Positions 1-12,129 of a DNA stretch of 64,000 nucleotides are shown piece after piece. A program made the translations under genes and the position numbers. The first letter of the stretch is position 1; each line of letters begins with the position of its first letter. The notes beneath the pieces were generated by a model. The model ran no database searches. It saw only the letters and a program-made list of their open reading frames with translations, and was not told where the DNA came from. The DNA comes from Physcomitrium patens (Eukaryota > Streptophyta > Bryopsida > Funariales > Funariaceae), in the NCBI RefSeq assembly GCF_000002425.4, contig NC_037253.1:13741421-13805420 (forward strand), in the 5' to 3' direction.

Positions 1-1673
1 ACTTCGACTTCGTGCTTGGGGAGGGAAAAGGAGATGAATTGCACGTTTCTGATATTTTGAGAAGATAAAAGCAGACTTCTATCATGTACAATCATGTAGA
101 TACATGCAGTTGTTACTTGGCAGTGGTCGTATAAAATTAGTAACTGCATGTATGATGCGAATCATCGTAGAATCAGAAATTGGTATGTTCCAATGAACCA
201 TCAAAGTTTTCGAAAAGAATAGATGATATATTACAAAACATACAACCTGTCATGAAATGATTTGTCTCTAGTATTATCAAAGAATTCTAGCAGTGAAGCA
301 AGAAAGAATGGGAATAAAAATAACTCAACCAATCCAACAGTCAATCGATGGCTCAATTCAAACACTTCTCAGAATCAGCATTCACGTCAAGTTTCGGTTA
401 CTTGTGGATTTCCTGAGAAGCAACTTTATTGTTCAAGATACCCACATGCTAATAACAAGGTCTACCATGCTCTTTGTATTTTTAATTTTTAATTTTTAAT
501 ATTTTTCTTTCTTGACATGGGTTATTGAAAATATAGATTATGAAAAGCATTTTGATTGAAAATGATCATATTTGTTTTCAAAACAAGCTTTTAACATTGA
601 AGTCAAGTTGTGAGGTTTGGTTTTCAGGTGTATTACCTGCTAGGTAGGCAAATTTACATATAAACATACGTATTTATATCATGTTAGAAAAAAAAATAAA
701 AAAAATAAAATACTAAGAACACTAAAAAAAAAAATTAAATTTACTTTCACTGAAGTCAATTACTAGTTAATAATATTTTACTGATTGTATTATGAAGGTT
801 TAAACCCAAAATTATTATTTTCTCGAAAAAAATGTATACAATTATTGTCATCATTTTTAAACTTTTCTATCTTATCTGCAATTCAACAAGTTTTACTATC
901 AATAAACATATTGATGAAATCCACAATTATCATAATGCAATAACTTTCTAATAATTAGTTTTCAAGATAATTTTGAAACTAATGATATATATACTTTTTG
1001 TAATATCTGATTTTCTTTAATTTGACCTATAATATATATTATATTTTTTTAAAGATTAAAATCAAATTATGAATATTGCACAATTTATTAAAAATTTAGG
1101 GTAACACAATTTAATATATTTTATCTTTTCTGTTTTCTTGTATACCAATAATGATGGATTCGATCTGATCATGATTCAAATATTGACCTAAAAACTTTCT
1201 TTGAATATATGGTATAATCTAAATTAATCAGAGAAATGATCAAAAGTGGTATTTTATTTCAATGATAAATGTGCGAATTCTGTAGTGCTACACAACTTGT
1301 GATCAGTATGTTGAGTCAGTATCAAAGTTCAGTTTCTAAGTGATAGAATTTAGAATATTATTGTGTATTAACACATATTACATGACTTATATTTCATGAG
1401 AATCATTGTCAAAGATTAATAGAATTGAACACAATTTATAATAATTCAAGTTCAAAGATCCGACACTTCAACATTCAAATACATGTATATGTCAAAAATT
1501 GATTGTTTGCATATTAATGCATTTTGGTGCAAAAATGAATTTGACACATAATTCAAGATACAGTGGATATTCATTTTTCCCTTAGAATTTGAACCAAAAA
1601 ATAAAATAAAATAAAATAAAAATAATGTTTATTCACTTTGAAAAATATTTATAATGAATGCCCATAAGAATAA
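1..1673. other. AT-rich intergenic DNA left of CFAP58
   Basis: No coding region I can support. Two overlapping short frames at 262-499 have no recognisable similarity and low-complexity composition. The stretch is AT-rich with poly-A/T runs, and a short (AAAAT)n array lies at about 1,595-1,625, just before the CFAP58 start. The promoter and 5' leader of CFAP58 must lie here, but I see no clear TATA box at a fixed distance. Confidence 0.5.
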
Positions 1674-4241
1674 ATGGAGAATAATGATGATAGACAAGAT
1701 TTATATCCCGAAGCATCATCATCCATGGGTGATTTTGAGGATCGGGCTTTTGCTACACTTGACAAAAATGTTAAGGAATTCCTTGCGGAAATCCAAGGAG
1801 AAACGGCTTTGGATGGATTTCGCAAGGAGTATGAAATGCTTTATGCCACAATTCAAAAACAACACAATTTTGAAAAAATATTGCACCAACAACATCAAAA
1901 CCTTTCCATAGCAATAGCCAAAAATAAGAAAACCATGAAAGATGTGGAAAAAATAAATGAACAACATCAAATCACCATAGCCCAACTAAAAAATGATATT
2001 GACAAGAATTGGATTTTGGTTGATGATGCTCAAGACAAAGAATCAAATTACAATATCAAAATCAATTCTCTTAAGAAGGAAATCGATGAATTGAACAAAG
2101 TTGTGGAAAGTGGTCAAACAGAGGCTATGGCCGAAGACGTGCAACTTCAAGATTTAGAAAAAGAAAAAATGAATGTTTTAAAGGAAAGAGATGCTCAAAT
2201 GCATGCTCTACAAGAGCTCAAAAACGTGCTTAATGAATGGAGTGATAAGAATCAAGCAATTGAGCTAGAAAAAATTAATCTTGAGCATAGCACCTCACTT
2301 CTTCAAGAAGAGTATATCATGAAAAGAAAAGAATGTGATCGAGAAACAAAAAGGAAAGAAAAATTGGAGAAAGAAATGAAGAGTTTGCATTTGGAGATGG
2401 AAAATAAGCAAGAAGAGATTAAAAAAAAACAAGCCTTAATGCAAGAGGCACAACACCAAATTGACAAATTGGAACTAAAATTAAAAGAACAAAGAACTCT
2501 CATTGACAAAGCTCAAAGGGAGCTTGATTTAGTCTTGCAAAAGGTAGCTAAAGTTAGCATTGAGTTAGAAGTGCAACTTAAAACAAATACACAATTGATG
2601 TTTGAGAACAGTCAAAGACAAAGTGAACTCAAAGCAAAAGAGGAGGAAATTGAAACTTGCAAAGACAACATTAGTAAAATCAATAAGGTTTGCAATAATA
2701 CACACAATAAATTGAAACAAGTTGAGTTTGCCAAAGAGGATTTAGAGAAACACAAGGCTCATATTATTGAAGAGAAAGTAAATATTGAAAAAGAAATTGA
2801 ATTGCAAAAGAAGAAAACGAATCATGCACAAAAGCGCATCGATGAGTGTGCAAGAGAAAGAGATGTTCTGAATAAAATGAAGTCTCAAGTTAAAGGTGTT
2901 GTAGAAAAACAACAGGACTTGATGCAAATTAATCAAGTCAGAATTCATAATCTAGAGGTTGAATTGTCAAAGTATCAGGGATACATTAAAAAACAATTGG
3001 AAACTATTCTTAAACTTGAAGAAGAATGCAACCAAAAGAATATGGAACTTCAAGCCTATGGATTGAAACACATAAATGCATGTGAAGAGCTTTTGAAATG
3101 TGAGACTAATAATGTCAAAATCCAAAAAGAAATATTAGCATGGGAACCCAAAATCAAACATCAACAAAATCTATACAAAGTGATTCAAATAGAGCGGAAT
3201 GTAAATAACAAAAAGTACATAGAAGCTCATGATGAAATTGGTGAAATGAAACGTAAGTTTAAAGTGATGAACAACTTAGTTGAGAATTTGAAAGATGAAA
3301 TCACATCCAAAGATGTTGCTATAATCAAAGAACATGAGAATCATCAAAAGATTGAAAAAGAAAGAGAAAAATTGAAAGAAGAACTTTGTAAAGTCCAATG
3401 GAAAATCAAATCAATAGATGTTGTCATAAATGACCATAATCTACAAAATGATAGTTTAAAGCACATCCTTGAAGAAGGCGATCTAGATGTCATGCATCAA
3501 AAGAAAGAACTTGAAATTGTTCAAAGTGAAAAAAGAGTTCTTGGAGCACAATTGATTCACAAAAACAACGAATTGATGGAAGTGTATAATAAGATCCGAA
3601 TACAAGAGTCAAGTATCCATAAAGGCCACATTGATTATTGCAATCGGCTTTCTGAACTTCGTCAATACAAATTTAAACTTCATAATCTAAAACGTGAGTA
3701 CACAATGCTCACGGGTTCGTGTAAGAATATTGTAATATTAAGGAAAGAGGTTCACAATTTGAGTCAACAATTGGTGCAAGAAAAGACAAAAGTTAAAGCA
3801 TTAAGTGAGGAGCTTGAAAACCCTCTTAATGTGCATAGGTGGAGAAAACTTGAAGGTACAGATCCGCATTCTTATGAATTAATTATAAAAATTCAATTGC
3901 TTCAAAAAAAACTCACCTCAAAAACGGAAGAAGTGATTGAGAAAGATATACTTATACGAGAAAAAGAAAAACTTTACATTGAATTGTGTAAAATTTCAGC
4001 ATCCCAACCAGGTATTGAGGTAGCAAAACAAGTTGATGTTTACAAACGTAAATTGCAAGATAAGATGAAACACTTGTCATACATAACCTCGGAGCTTGCA
4101 AGGAATCAAATTCAAGTTGATGAATATAAAACGGAAATTGACACATCCATGAAAGAACTTGATGTTGTTAAGAAACAATATTTTGCAAATAAAAAAGCAG
4201 AATTAGCTTGCCAACCCAAAAAACCAGTTTACCAGTTTTGA
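1674..4241 (+). CDS. CFAP58: CFAP58, cilia- and flagella-associated coiled-coil protein
   Basis: A single 855-codon frame. The protein is almost wholly coiled coil, rich in Lys, Glu and Gln, with no membrane segment. It aligns by eye with animal CFAP58 (formerly CCDC147, about 870 residues) from end to end. The N-terminal block around FRKEYEML (about residues 48-55) matches the human FRIEYERL block. The most diagnostic block is ENPLNVHRWRKLEG (about residues 713-726), followed by ISKTEEV-like and EKEKLY-like segments. CFAP58 is an axonemal/sperm-flagellum protein in animals and algae; here it would act in motile sperm. The first ATG gives an N-terminus of the right length, so this start is preferred over the out-of-frame ATG at 1,654. 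The odd feature is the complete lack of introns, whereas the other three genes here have five to nine or more exons; a retroposed copy is possible. Identification is firm; expression is unknown. Confidence 0.93.
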   Translation: MENNDDRQDLYPEASSSMGDFEDRAFATLDKNVKEFLAEIQGETALDGFRKEYEMLYATIQKQHNFEKILHQQHQNLSIAIAKNKKTMKDVEKINEQHQITIAQLKNDIDKNWILVDDAQDKESNYNIKINSLKKEIDELNKVVESGQTEAMAEDVQLQDLEKEKMNVLKERDAQMHALQELKNVLNEWSDKNQAIELEKINLEHSTSLLQEEYIMKRKECDRETKRKEKLEKEMKSLHLEMENKQEEIKKKQALMQEAQHQIDKLELKLKEQRTLIDKAQRELDLVLQKVAKVSIELEVQLKTNTQLMFENSQRQSELKAKEEEIETCKDNISKINKVCNNTHNKLKQVEFAKEDLEKHKAHIIEEKVNIEKEIELQKKKTNHAQKRIDECARERDVLNKMKSQVKGVVEKQQDLMQINQVRIHNLEVELSKYQGYIKKQLETILKLEEECNQKNMELQAYGLKHINACEELLKCETNNVKIQKEILAWEPKIKHQQNLYKVIQIERNVNNKKYIEAHDEIGEMKRKFKVMNNLVENLKDEITSKDVAIIKEHENHQKIEKEREKLKEELCKVQWKIKSIDVVINDHNLQNDSLKHILEEGDLDVMHQKKELEIVQSEKRVLGAQLIHKNNELMEVYNKIRIQESSIHKGHIDYCNRLSELRQYKFKLHNLKREYTMLTGSCKNIVILRKEVHNLSQQLVQEKTKVKALSEELENPLNVHRWRKLEGTDPHSYELIIKIQLLQKKLTSKTEEVIEKDILIREKEKLYIELCKISASQPGIEVAKQVDVYKRKLQDKMKHLSYITSELARNQIQVDEYKTEIDTSMKELDVVKKQYFANKKAELACQPKKPVYQF

Positions 4242-5475
4242 AATCTTGAAACATTGTGTAATATTTTTCCAAGGTATAATTAATTTTGTAAATGTGTTAA
4301 AAGTTTTTTTGCGTGTTTTTTTATTTTTAAAGGTGGGTACATGTAGCTGAGTTTTGGTTCAAAACTATTTTTGGAAATTTATCTTTTCACAATTTAAAAA
4401 ATGATGATAAACATCCTTCATATAGTTAAATGTTTGGACATGATTTCTTGTCATTATTGTTATATTTTTATTATTTTGGAAAAATAATCAGATCAATATT
4501 CTAAGAATTTGTAAATAGAAAAGGAAAGAAAGCTGAACAAGATATTAATGGATGTGTGTTGATAAGTGTGAGTTTATAGTAACAAGTTAATTTTTTTAAG
4601 TCTTAAAAAATCGACCCACCTTTATTTATAAGTGTTTTCAAACAAAAAAGAAGACATTTAGCATTGCGAATTTGTTGTATATATATATATATATATATAT
4701 GTTATACAGTGAACATCCTTTTCAGATGACAATACTTATCTGTAAATGACCAAAGAGTCAACACCACTACATTCGAAAAATTAGAAAATGAAACAGAAAA
4801 AGAAAAACTAGGCTAGCCATCTCATTAAGTATGAATGAAACCCAAGACTTTGAAAAGCCCTCATATAGAGTCATCATCTTTCATGTGGGAAAAGAAAAAA
4901 AGTCAAGAGTCTTTGGCACAACTTAAAAAGGAAACAAGTTAAGGGGAAAGAGAACCCTTGAGAAATGTGACAATCCACTCAAACTGCAAGGTAGTCACAC
5001 TGCAATCAACTAATGAGTACAGATACCAGATGATTCATCTTCCTACTGAACGAGCAGTTCTGAAAATAAACAGCATGTACCCACATCGACCTGTGCACTT
5101 AACCCAACTGCTCTTGTTCGCGGCATACTCATTCGGAGGTCTGTACCTACATTCATTAGTCAAGCTTCTGCCGTCTTGGGACACAAACCCACCAAATCAT
5201 TTTAACATGAGCTTCATAAACCTGTGAACGAAATGTCAAATGATAGATTCAACACTTACGCAATTCATTTCCTGAGAGCACTACTTGAACATGTACACCC
5301 GAGCACGACATGGAAATGTGAGAACGATACAGGATCACGAAAGCCCTAAGTTAGGGCTCATAAATGGGACACACCTAACTCAATATACAAGCTGACACAG
5401 CGGAAGCCAACAGGACTAATTTGACTGCTATATTGTTTCCGCAACTGCCACTACGAAACTAAGCAAAAACCTATG
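4242..5475. other. Convergent 3' region between CFAP58 and the receptor kinase
   Basis: Holds the 3' ends of two converging genes. The left part is AT-rich, with a pure (TA)n tract at about 4,678-4,700; from about 4,950 the composition becomes that of the kinase gene and is probably its 3' UTR. The 89-codon frame at 4,958-5,227 on + has no recognisable similarity and is read as antisense to that UTR. No RNA gene seen. Confidence 0.5.
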
Positions 5476-8400
5476 TTAAGGATCACAATATTTAGGACCC
5501 CTGTGATCGCTAATGCTTCCGGGATTTGGATGTTCCAGTCCAAACCATGAACCTCTCGGTAGTGAAGAGGCTTTAGGTGGAGGAGAAGCAATGTAACGTC
5601 TTAATGAACCTGAAAGTTGTCGAAAGAACCGTTCAGAACCAGCCACAACAGCTGAAGCAGAGAAAGGCTTTCGCTGTTCAAAATCCAAGGACTCGAGTGG
5701 TCCTGAGTCATAATCAATGCTTATAAACGAGGCGTCATGGAGGAACTGAGGATTCCGTGTGTCTAACAAGTCAGAATGTGACGAGACTGTTCCTCTCATG
5801 CTCCCAACATCACTAGATTCTAATTCACTGCACACAAGTTTCAAGGCCTGAACGACCTCACCCATAAACGGTCGATTAGACACTTCCGGTTGAACACACA
5901 TTGAGGCTATTGCAGCCACTTTAGCAAAGTTGTCAAATGGAAAGTTGCTTCCAAGGTAAGGGTCAGCAAGCTGCTCAATCCCGTCCTTGCTTGTAAGAAG
6001 GGGGCGTGCCCATGTGACTAGATTTTCTTGCCCAGGTGGTTGAGACATGTCAACAGGTTTTCGTCCAGAAAGGAGCTCCAGAAGCACCACTCCATAACTA
6101 TAAACATCACTCTTCACAAGTAAATGCCCTGTCATAGCGTACTCCGGGGCCACATACCTGCAGTTGAAATCAACTACTACCGTAAGTCAATAATCAAGAC
6201 ACAACCTTACCAGTCTGGTCAAAATACATCCTAAATATTCAGATGTGAAGGTGAAAGAGGGCATTCTCCTCAATGAAACTTGAAAATAGTTTAACAACTC
6301 AACTTTTACACCAGAGATGACTCGAGGAACATAAATTTCGAAGAATATGATTCTTGCAAGAAGGATGTCTCAAAGGCAGCTTAAGAGCATTAAGCAATTT
6401 AATTTGAGAATTAAGAACTGGAGTACTTGTGATTTCCTGGGACTGAAACCAGGAGACTGAATCACTACAATAATTGTGTACAGTAAAATTGGTAACGTAG
6501 AAGATCTCAGTAGTAACAAAAGAGCTTAAATTGGCTGTAGGACTTGATTCGCACTTCACATGTTCGGTAGCAATAAGAGAAGCTTACCCGAACGTGCCCA
6601 TCACTCGAGTAGATATATGCTCCTTGCCACCCTCGGCTGCCGATTTCGCCAGGCCAAAATCAGATACTTTAGGAGTGTAGTCATCTTCAAGTAGAATGTT
6701 GCTTCCTTTAAAGTCCCTATGAATCACCCTGGGCTGGGAATCCTCATGTAGGTATGCCAGCCCGCGTGCAGATCCCAGAGCAATTTTGACACGTGCCTCC
6801 CAGTTGAGAGGAGCTGTGTATTTGTCTAAACCTGCAGATTATGGGTTCAAATGTAACTTAATTAGACACAGTTTGCTGCATATTCTCAACCTGTAGATAA
6901 AAACTGCCCTGAAATCACTATGGAAGGTAGAAAGTAGATTACACTTTGGATGGTACGTTTATGAAGTCCACACACTGGTAGTAAAATATTAAAAATGCAT
7001 CTACAATAATAAAAATAAAAATAAAAAAACGTAGTTAACGACGAATTAGCTCGTCTTCATTATTCTTCCCCGGCGTACAAATGTACAGAATTTCTTGGTA
7101 TTTCAGACGGTTCGGACTCACACTTGACTCTAATCATCGAAGAAGATTCTGACAAGTTATTCAGTGAACAGAATTACATACCATGCAAATGAGATTCCAC
7201 ACTCCCATTCGTTATGAGTTCATAAACCAAGCATCGAATTTGCTCGGTGCAGATACCAATTAACCTCACAAGGTTCCGATGATGTAATCTGCCCAACATT
7301 TCCACCTCTGCAATAAATTCGCGACCACCCTGGTGGTCATCCCTTGTTAGTACCTTAACAGCCACTTCAATACCACTGTCCAACACCCCTTGGTAAACTC
7401 GTCCAAAGCCCCCTTCGCCAATTACATTACTGGGTCTGAAATAATCTGTTGCCCTTTCCATTTCCGATAAAGTGAAGGTCTTGGCAGTCCCGGTATAGTT
7501 TTCCACGTTAGATGGATAAGAAATTGTAGAGCTTGCCATACTTTCTGACAGTAATGAGCCTGTAGCAAAGAATACAGAGTGTTTAAAATGACTTGCTCAA
7601 CAAATTGGAAGCCATGCATGCAACACAACTAAGTGCGTGAATTGGTGATGATCGTGAACCAGAGTATCTATGAATCACTCCAGATGAAATCGCAGAATGT
7701 GAGGCTGAGCATTATAATGTCTGATGGACTGACTGCGAAAAACAGCGCAACAAACTAATAATCAAGTGAACAATAATGGAAAACATTTTACAGCCTTGTA
7801 AAGCATCAATAAACGACTTGAAATTGAGGAAAAAAAGGAAACACGGCTGACAATACTTTCTCAACTGGATCAGATGCACACCTTCAGGTTTAGAGTTGAA
7901 ATACGCGTTCATTCGCAATTGGATCAGTCCTTCGGGTTTAGGGTTGAAAAAAGCATGTAAAGGGCTAACAACCGAGGATGAAGATTTTTTATGCAAACTG
8001 CGGCGTAGGAGAATGAGCCACACAAAACAAACAAATGACAAAACGCCCATAGCCGTTGCCAAAACAATTACAAGGATAATGCCCGTGCTGAGCTTATGAT
8101 GTTTACTGTTCGGATCCACTCCAGATGGAAGCTGGTTACCAGGACCTAGCGGAGAATCATTATTTCCAGGAATCTGAGAAGGTGGAGGAGGAGGAAGACC
8201 TACACAAAACAAAAAGATAGTAATGCATCAGCGTCATAGTAAAAATTGTTGCAAGTCAAGACGTGGACCATTTTACAATGCTGGAAGCATTTGAAGCTGA
8301 CCTCGGAACCCTTCTATGCGTCAGAGTAGAAATCGAGTGTGTAATAATTACCTGGGTAACGAACGAAAATGACGAGGTAGTTTCCAAAAATTGTCTCGTC

Positions 8401-9596
8401 CAGTGGAACTTGTCCACTCCACAAGCGTGAGGCAAGGAGTTGTGCTGTGGTATTACCGAACTCAGAATCCAACGGCACAAAATCTACAGTCACGTCTGTC
8501 TCATCCTGGTTTGGTTCAACAGCATTGGCTCCTACAATGCGGATTTGACTAGTTTGTAAGAACAATCCATCAGCCAGCTCCGTGGCCAGCTCAGACACCA
8601 GAGGAAAAAGTTGCTCCAACTTGATTCCAAGCCGAAATTGTGCGTGCATAGGAATGACACAGCTACATGATGGCGAACCTCGTGGTGTGTATGTGTAGCC
8701 ATCTGGACAAATTTGGCGGCAATCTGTTGAAGCAATATAACTTTTTCTGAAAATTCTTTCGGAATTCGCACATACTTGTAAGGTTACCTTGACACTGGCT
8801 CAATAATTGATTCCAGGTTACGAAACTCCAGAAAACGTCCGGAAGAAAATGAAAGTGTAATACGACGGAAGACAGAAACAGTAACAAGATGTACAGGAAG
8901 ACCAAGCCAAAAGCAACTGACGATGTAGAAGTTTCGGTTTAAGGAAAGGCGATAAAGAACACCAGGTTCGAGCTTAAAAGGAATTACAGAATCGAGTGGA
9001 CACTCACCTGCTGCAGGGGTTTGTGAAGGTGATACTTTTGTATTATTGTGAGAACTCCCCAAAGATGTGTCATCTCCAGGTGGAGTAACCAATGCAGATG
9101 CCAAAGGAGAACCACTTGGACCAGACGGAGCTGTTGAAGGAATGGATTCAGCAGGAGAATTCTGCTCGTTGGCTGTTTTAGAGGACGTAGGAGAAGGCCG
9201 TCTTTTAGCAAAGCGAAGTAAAGAAGAGTCTCTTAGGGAGAGTTTTCTAACCCATATACTTCGGCGAGAAGATAGCACTGTTTCTAATCTTGAATGGTTC
9301 TTGCATGGGTGACCTAACCGGTATCCTGTTGTTTCGTCCGGCACATCTTCACGACAGATACAAGGTAATGGTTAGACATGTACTCTTTAAAAAACAGAGA
9401 CGAACACAAAAACTACATCATGGAATTGTAGCTTTCAGCTTCATCGAGCTATTAACTCCAACGCATTCCTTTTCGGGACCGATGAGGATGTTAACATTCA
9501 GAATAAAAGCCACTCACCACAACCAAAGCTTCCAAGAGTTGCTGCCAACAACAGCAGAGGCAGCAACCCTGCAAGACTGCAGAGATTGCTGCGCAT
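5476..9596 (-). CDS. ALE2-like receptor-like serine/threonine kinase
   Basis: Exons (transcript order): 9,596-9,518, 9,346-9,008, 8,723-8,352, 8,199-7,882, 7,544-7,182, 6,831-6,588, 6,157-5,476. All junctions are GT-AG and phases match, giving 798 residues. Residues 1-26 form a signal peptide with a Leu-rich core, followed by a Ser/Pro-rich stretch, a Cys-containing ectodomain (about 140-263, with GANA and FPLVSELA segments as in Arabidopsis ALE2), a Pro-rich linker, a membrane helix (about 304-328) and a kinase domain. Catalytic features are intact: P-loop GEGGFG (412-417), VAVK lysine (433), HRD (528-530), DFG (548-550) and APE (575-577), so an active RD kinase is expected. ALE2 in Arabidopsis acts in epidermal/cuticle development at the plasma membrane; the role in this plant is unknown. 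Exon 1 and the acceptor at 9,347 rest on phase and signal-peptide logic and are the least certain parts. Confidence 0.9.
7861..7957 (-). repeat. Short tandem duplication spanning a splice donor of the kinase gene
   Basis: Two diverged units of about 45 bp lie head to tail (about 7,914-7,957 and 7,861-7,909). On the minus strand they read [15 protein letters not shown] and then [10 protein letters not shown] plus HLIQLR. The first unit is fully exonic. In the second, the exon 4 donor falls inside the KPEG block, because GGTGTG replaces the GGACTG of the first unit. It encodes part of the cytoplasmic juxtamembrane segment. Confidence 0.7.
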
Positions 9597-12120
9597 TGCG
9601 ACAGACGCTTGAACACATGAATCCTGGGGAGATAGCCCAGTGAACGCTACTAAATTTCACTGTCCCTGCTGGGTCTTTGATCGTTTAGTAATATTTACGA
9701 GACTAGTAAGGCTCCCGTACCCACAGAGCGCTATGCAAACGTCCAATTGAAAGAATGCCGGTTCCTCTCAGGAAGAAGCTCAATTAGAAGCTAAAATATG
9801 TACCAAGATGACCAAAGCAAGGGTCCTATGTTTGAGTATTGGCTTCTACTGCTCAACTTGCCATGAAAACACCAAATACTTCTATCCAACACATTCTTTT
9901 CATCTTTGAATATCCATGTCTGATGGTACTTCATAAGACTAGCTTCTGCATTCATGTATCCTAAAACCATGCACCTCAAAATCCGTCCAATTTTGGTATT
10001 CCTTCGTAGAGAGGTTTCAGTGGGAGAAAACAGTTGATCGAACTTCCAATTCCATATCCACCATTTCATAGGTTCTCACCATTCTGCAGTTAGCTGCACG
10101 TCACCGCGTGAGGGAGTGGATAGATATAAGGCCAAAGTTGGACGAAAGACGACCACTATCTCTACATCCATTGAGCCTCATGAAACCTGCCTAGTCAGTG
10201 TCTTGATTTGTGGGCAATTCATATTACGGTGCACAGCATTATCCCCAAATCCAATCACGCTTAAACTACCACAAAGATCGCCAGACTATTTCCCTTCATT
10301 GTCGAAATCCAATGTCGCGCAGTAGCTCTCCGATCTACCCACTCCTGTCGGAAAGTGACGTATTGTTGCAGGTGTAGCGAGCAAGAAGCAGTGAAAGTAG
10401 TGGCCCTTAGGAAACCGTAGATACTCCTTTGCTTGTCATCATTCACTGAGGGATGCATATGATGCTTCGCAAGCCCAAAACGTGCATTGTACAGGGTAGT
10501 AAAGTATACAGAAAGTTCTTACTGGCCTGAAAGAATTGGCGCAAAGCAGATCCTCCTATATTGAAGTCTTCTTATCTCGCAAAATGCCGCACGCATAATA
10601 TTCTTCTCCTCATTCTGCGCTCAGAGAACGTACAAACTAGAGCCTTCTAAATAAAATAACACAATACAATCCGGTCTCCGATTCGAATCCACAATCTCTA
10701 GGTAGTTCACTCGAAAAAATAAGTGAATAAAAGCTTTCCACATCCTGCCAACAACAACAACACCAACAACACCATCAAATAACCAGGCAATCCTCTTCCC
10801 TTTCCACATTCCTATCCGAATCCACCTCCCCACCTAAAAACTAGCCAGATTCCAGGCTCTGCTGATCCAAACCACTCGAGAAATCACTACCAAAGCAAGC
10901 ACGCCACCAACCAATGCACCTCATGCTATGAAGCCTTCGCTGGAGTAGGAAACGTACCCTTGCATCACGCACTCGCTACGCCTTTCACCCGCACACACAC
11001 ACACACGCAAATAACATCAACATCTGCTCAATCGTCGGAAATGATGAAAACCACGGATCGCTCAGATACGAATCGCCTTCAACACGTCCACAACACCACC
11101 ATCATTTCCTGGTCTTAAACCGAAGCTTCGAATCCACACTAGGAACACACAGGCATTATTCTGAAATGTCACTCTCGGTGATCTTCCCGTGCCCGTGCAA
11201 CTTCAACTCTCAATGATTCCCCTTCTACGACTCCGTCCAGACTCTCGATCGAGAGAAGAGCACACAACAACAACAACAAGAAAATTTTAAAAAACGAATA
11301 AAGAAACGAATAAAAAAGAAACAAAATAAGGCCACAAGCTGTACAAGAACAGTAGAAGAATTCTGCTATAGACTCCCCTGATGGTGAATGAACTTACGAG
11401 CTTGCAGCAAGACGTGGTACTAACTGCGCATGGATCGGAGCAGCATTGTGAGCTCAATCAATCCCCCACCCATCCATCCATCAAAACATTCATCTATATA
11501 TACACATATTCATCCATCATTCTGAATTCCAATTCGTCGTCGTCCCCGCCCTGCAGTCGCACTCACCGCAGGTTGGTCGCTGTCAGAGTCGTGAGTCGGG
11601 CGGGAGCGGGTCCGGGGGAAGCTGGGCGGGGGAGGGAGTGTTCGTGGGGCCGGGAAAGGTACCACCAGTGAACCCTCTGTTCCCGATATGGGAATTCCCC
11701 CGAGGAAGTCGGGTACGCGTCGGGCTCCCATGAGGAGGAGGAGGAGGAGGAGGAGGGGGACGTTATAAAAGTAGGAAAGGCAGGTGGCCATCTGTAAAGA
11801 CGCGGGCCAGTTGTTGCGGGGCTACCCGTTTTGGGGAGCCCAGCTCTCTCTTCTCCTGGTTTTGTGTGGTAACGGGGTTCGCATGTGGGGTGCCCTTATA
11901 AGCCTTTCCGCGGGTTTTGTCCTTGCGGACGTGCCAACTCTATCCCCACGCACCCCGTGATTTTAGATCCCTCCCCCATATTTCAAAAATAATAATAATA
12001 ATAATAATAATTTAAAATTTAAAATTTAAGTGTTATTACTTCGAAGTTTGCGATTGAATTGTTCAATTGCGCAAATCAGGTTCAGAAATTTGCAATATGT
12101 GAATCACATGAAAATCAAAA
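9597..12120. promoter_or_regulatory. Upstream region of the receptor kinase, non-coding
   Basis: About 2.5 kb of mixed-composition DNA with no coding frame I can support; all frames here are short and without similarity. It should contain the 5' leader (perhaps with leader introns) and promoter of the minus-strand kinase. A (CA)n run is at about 10,988-11,006 and a (GGA)n run at about 11,732-11,757. The stretch 11,540-11,960 is markedly GC-rich with CpGs. An ATA/ATT-rich tract at about 11,988-12,030 marks the start of the repeat-rich block. Confidence 0.45.
11764..11770 (+). promoter_or_regulatory. TATA-box-like TATAAAA on the plus strand
   Basis: TATAAAA lies inside the GC-rich stretch, after the (GGA)n run, and points to the right. 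No plus-strand gene follows: beyond 12.0 kb the DNA is transposon-derived. It could be a divergent promoter whose gene was lost to insertions, an enhancer-type element of the kinase, or chance. Confidence 0.3.
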
Positions 12121-12129
12121 CAGTAGGTG

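Noticed and set aside
262-499. Two overlapping short frames at the left edge
   Set aside because: No similarity, low-complexity composition and no supporting context.
4958-5227. 89-codon plus-strand frame
   Set aside because: Unrecognised and antisense to the likely 3' UTR of the receptor kinase; probably chance.
10660-10700. A TTCGAATCC-type T-arm-like sequence suggesting a tRNA
   Set aside because: No acceptor stem, D-arm or anticodon arm could be paired around it.
11510-11791. 93-codon minus-strand frame rich in Leu, Pro and Arg
   Set aside because: Generated by the (GGA)n run and GC-rich promoter-like DNA; no similarity.
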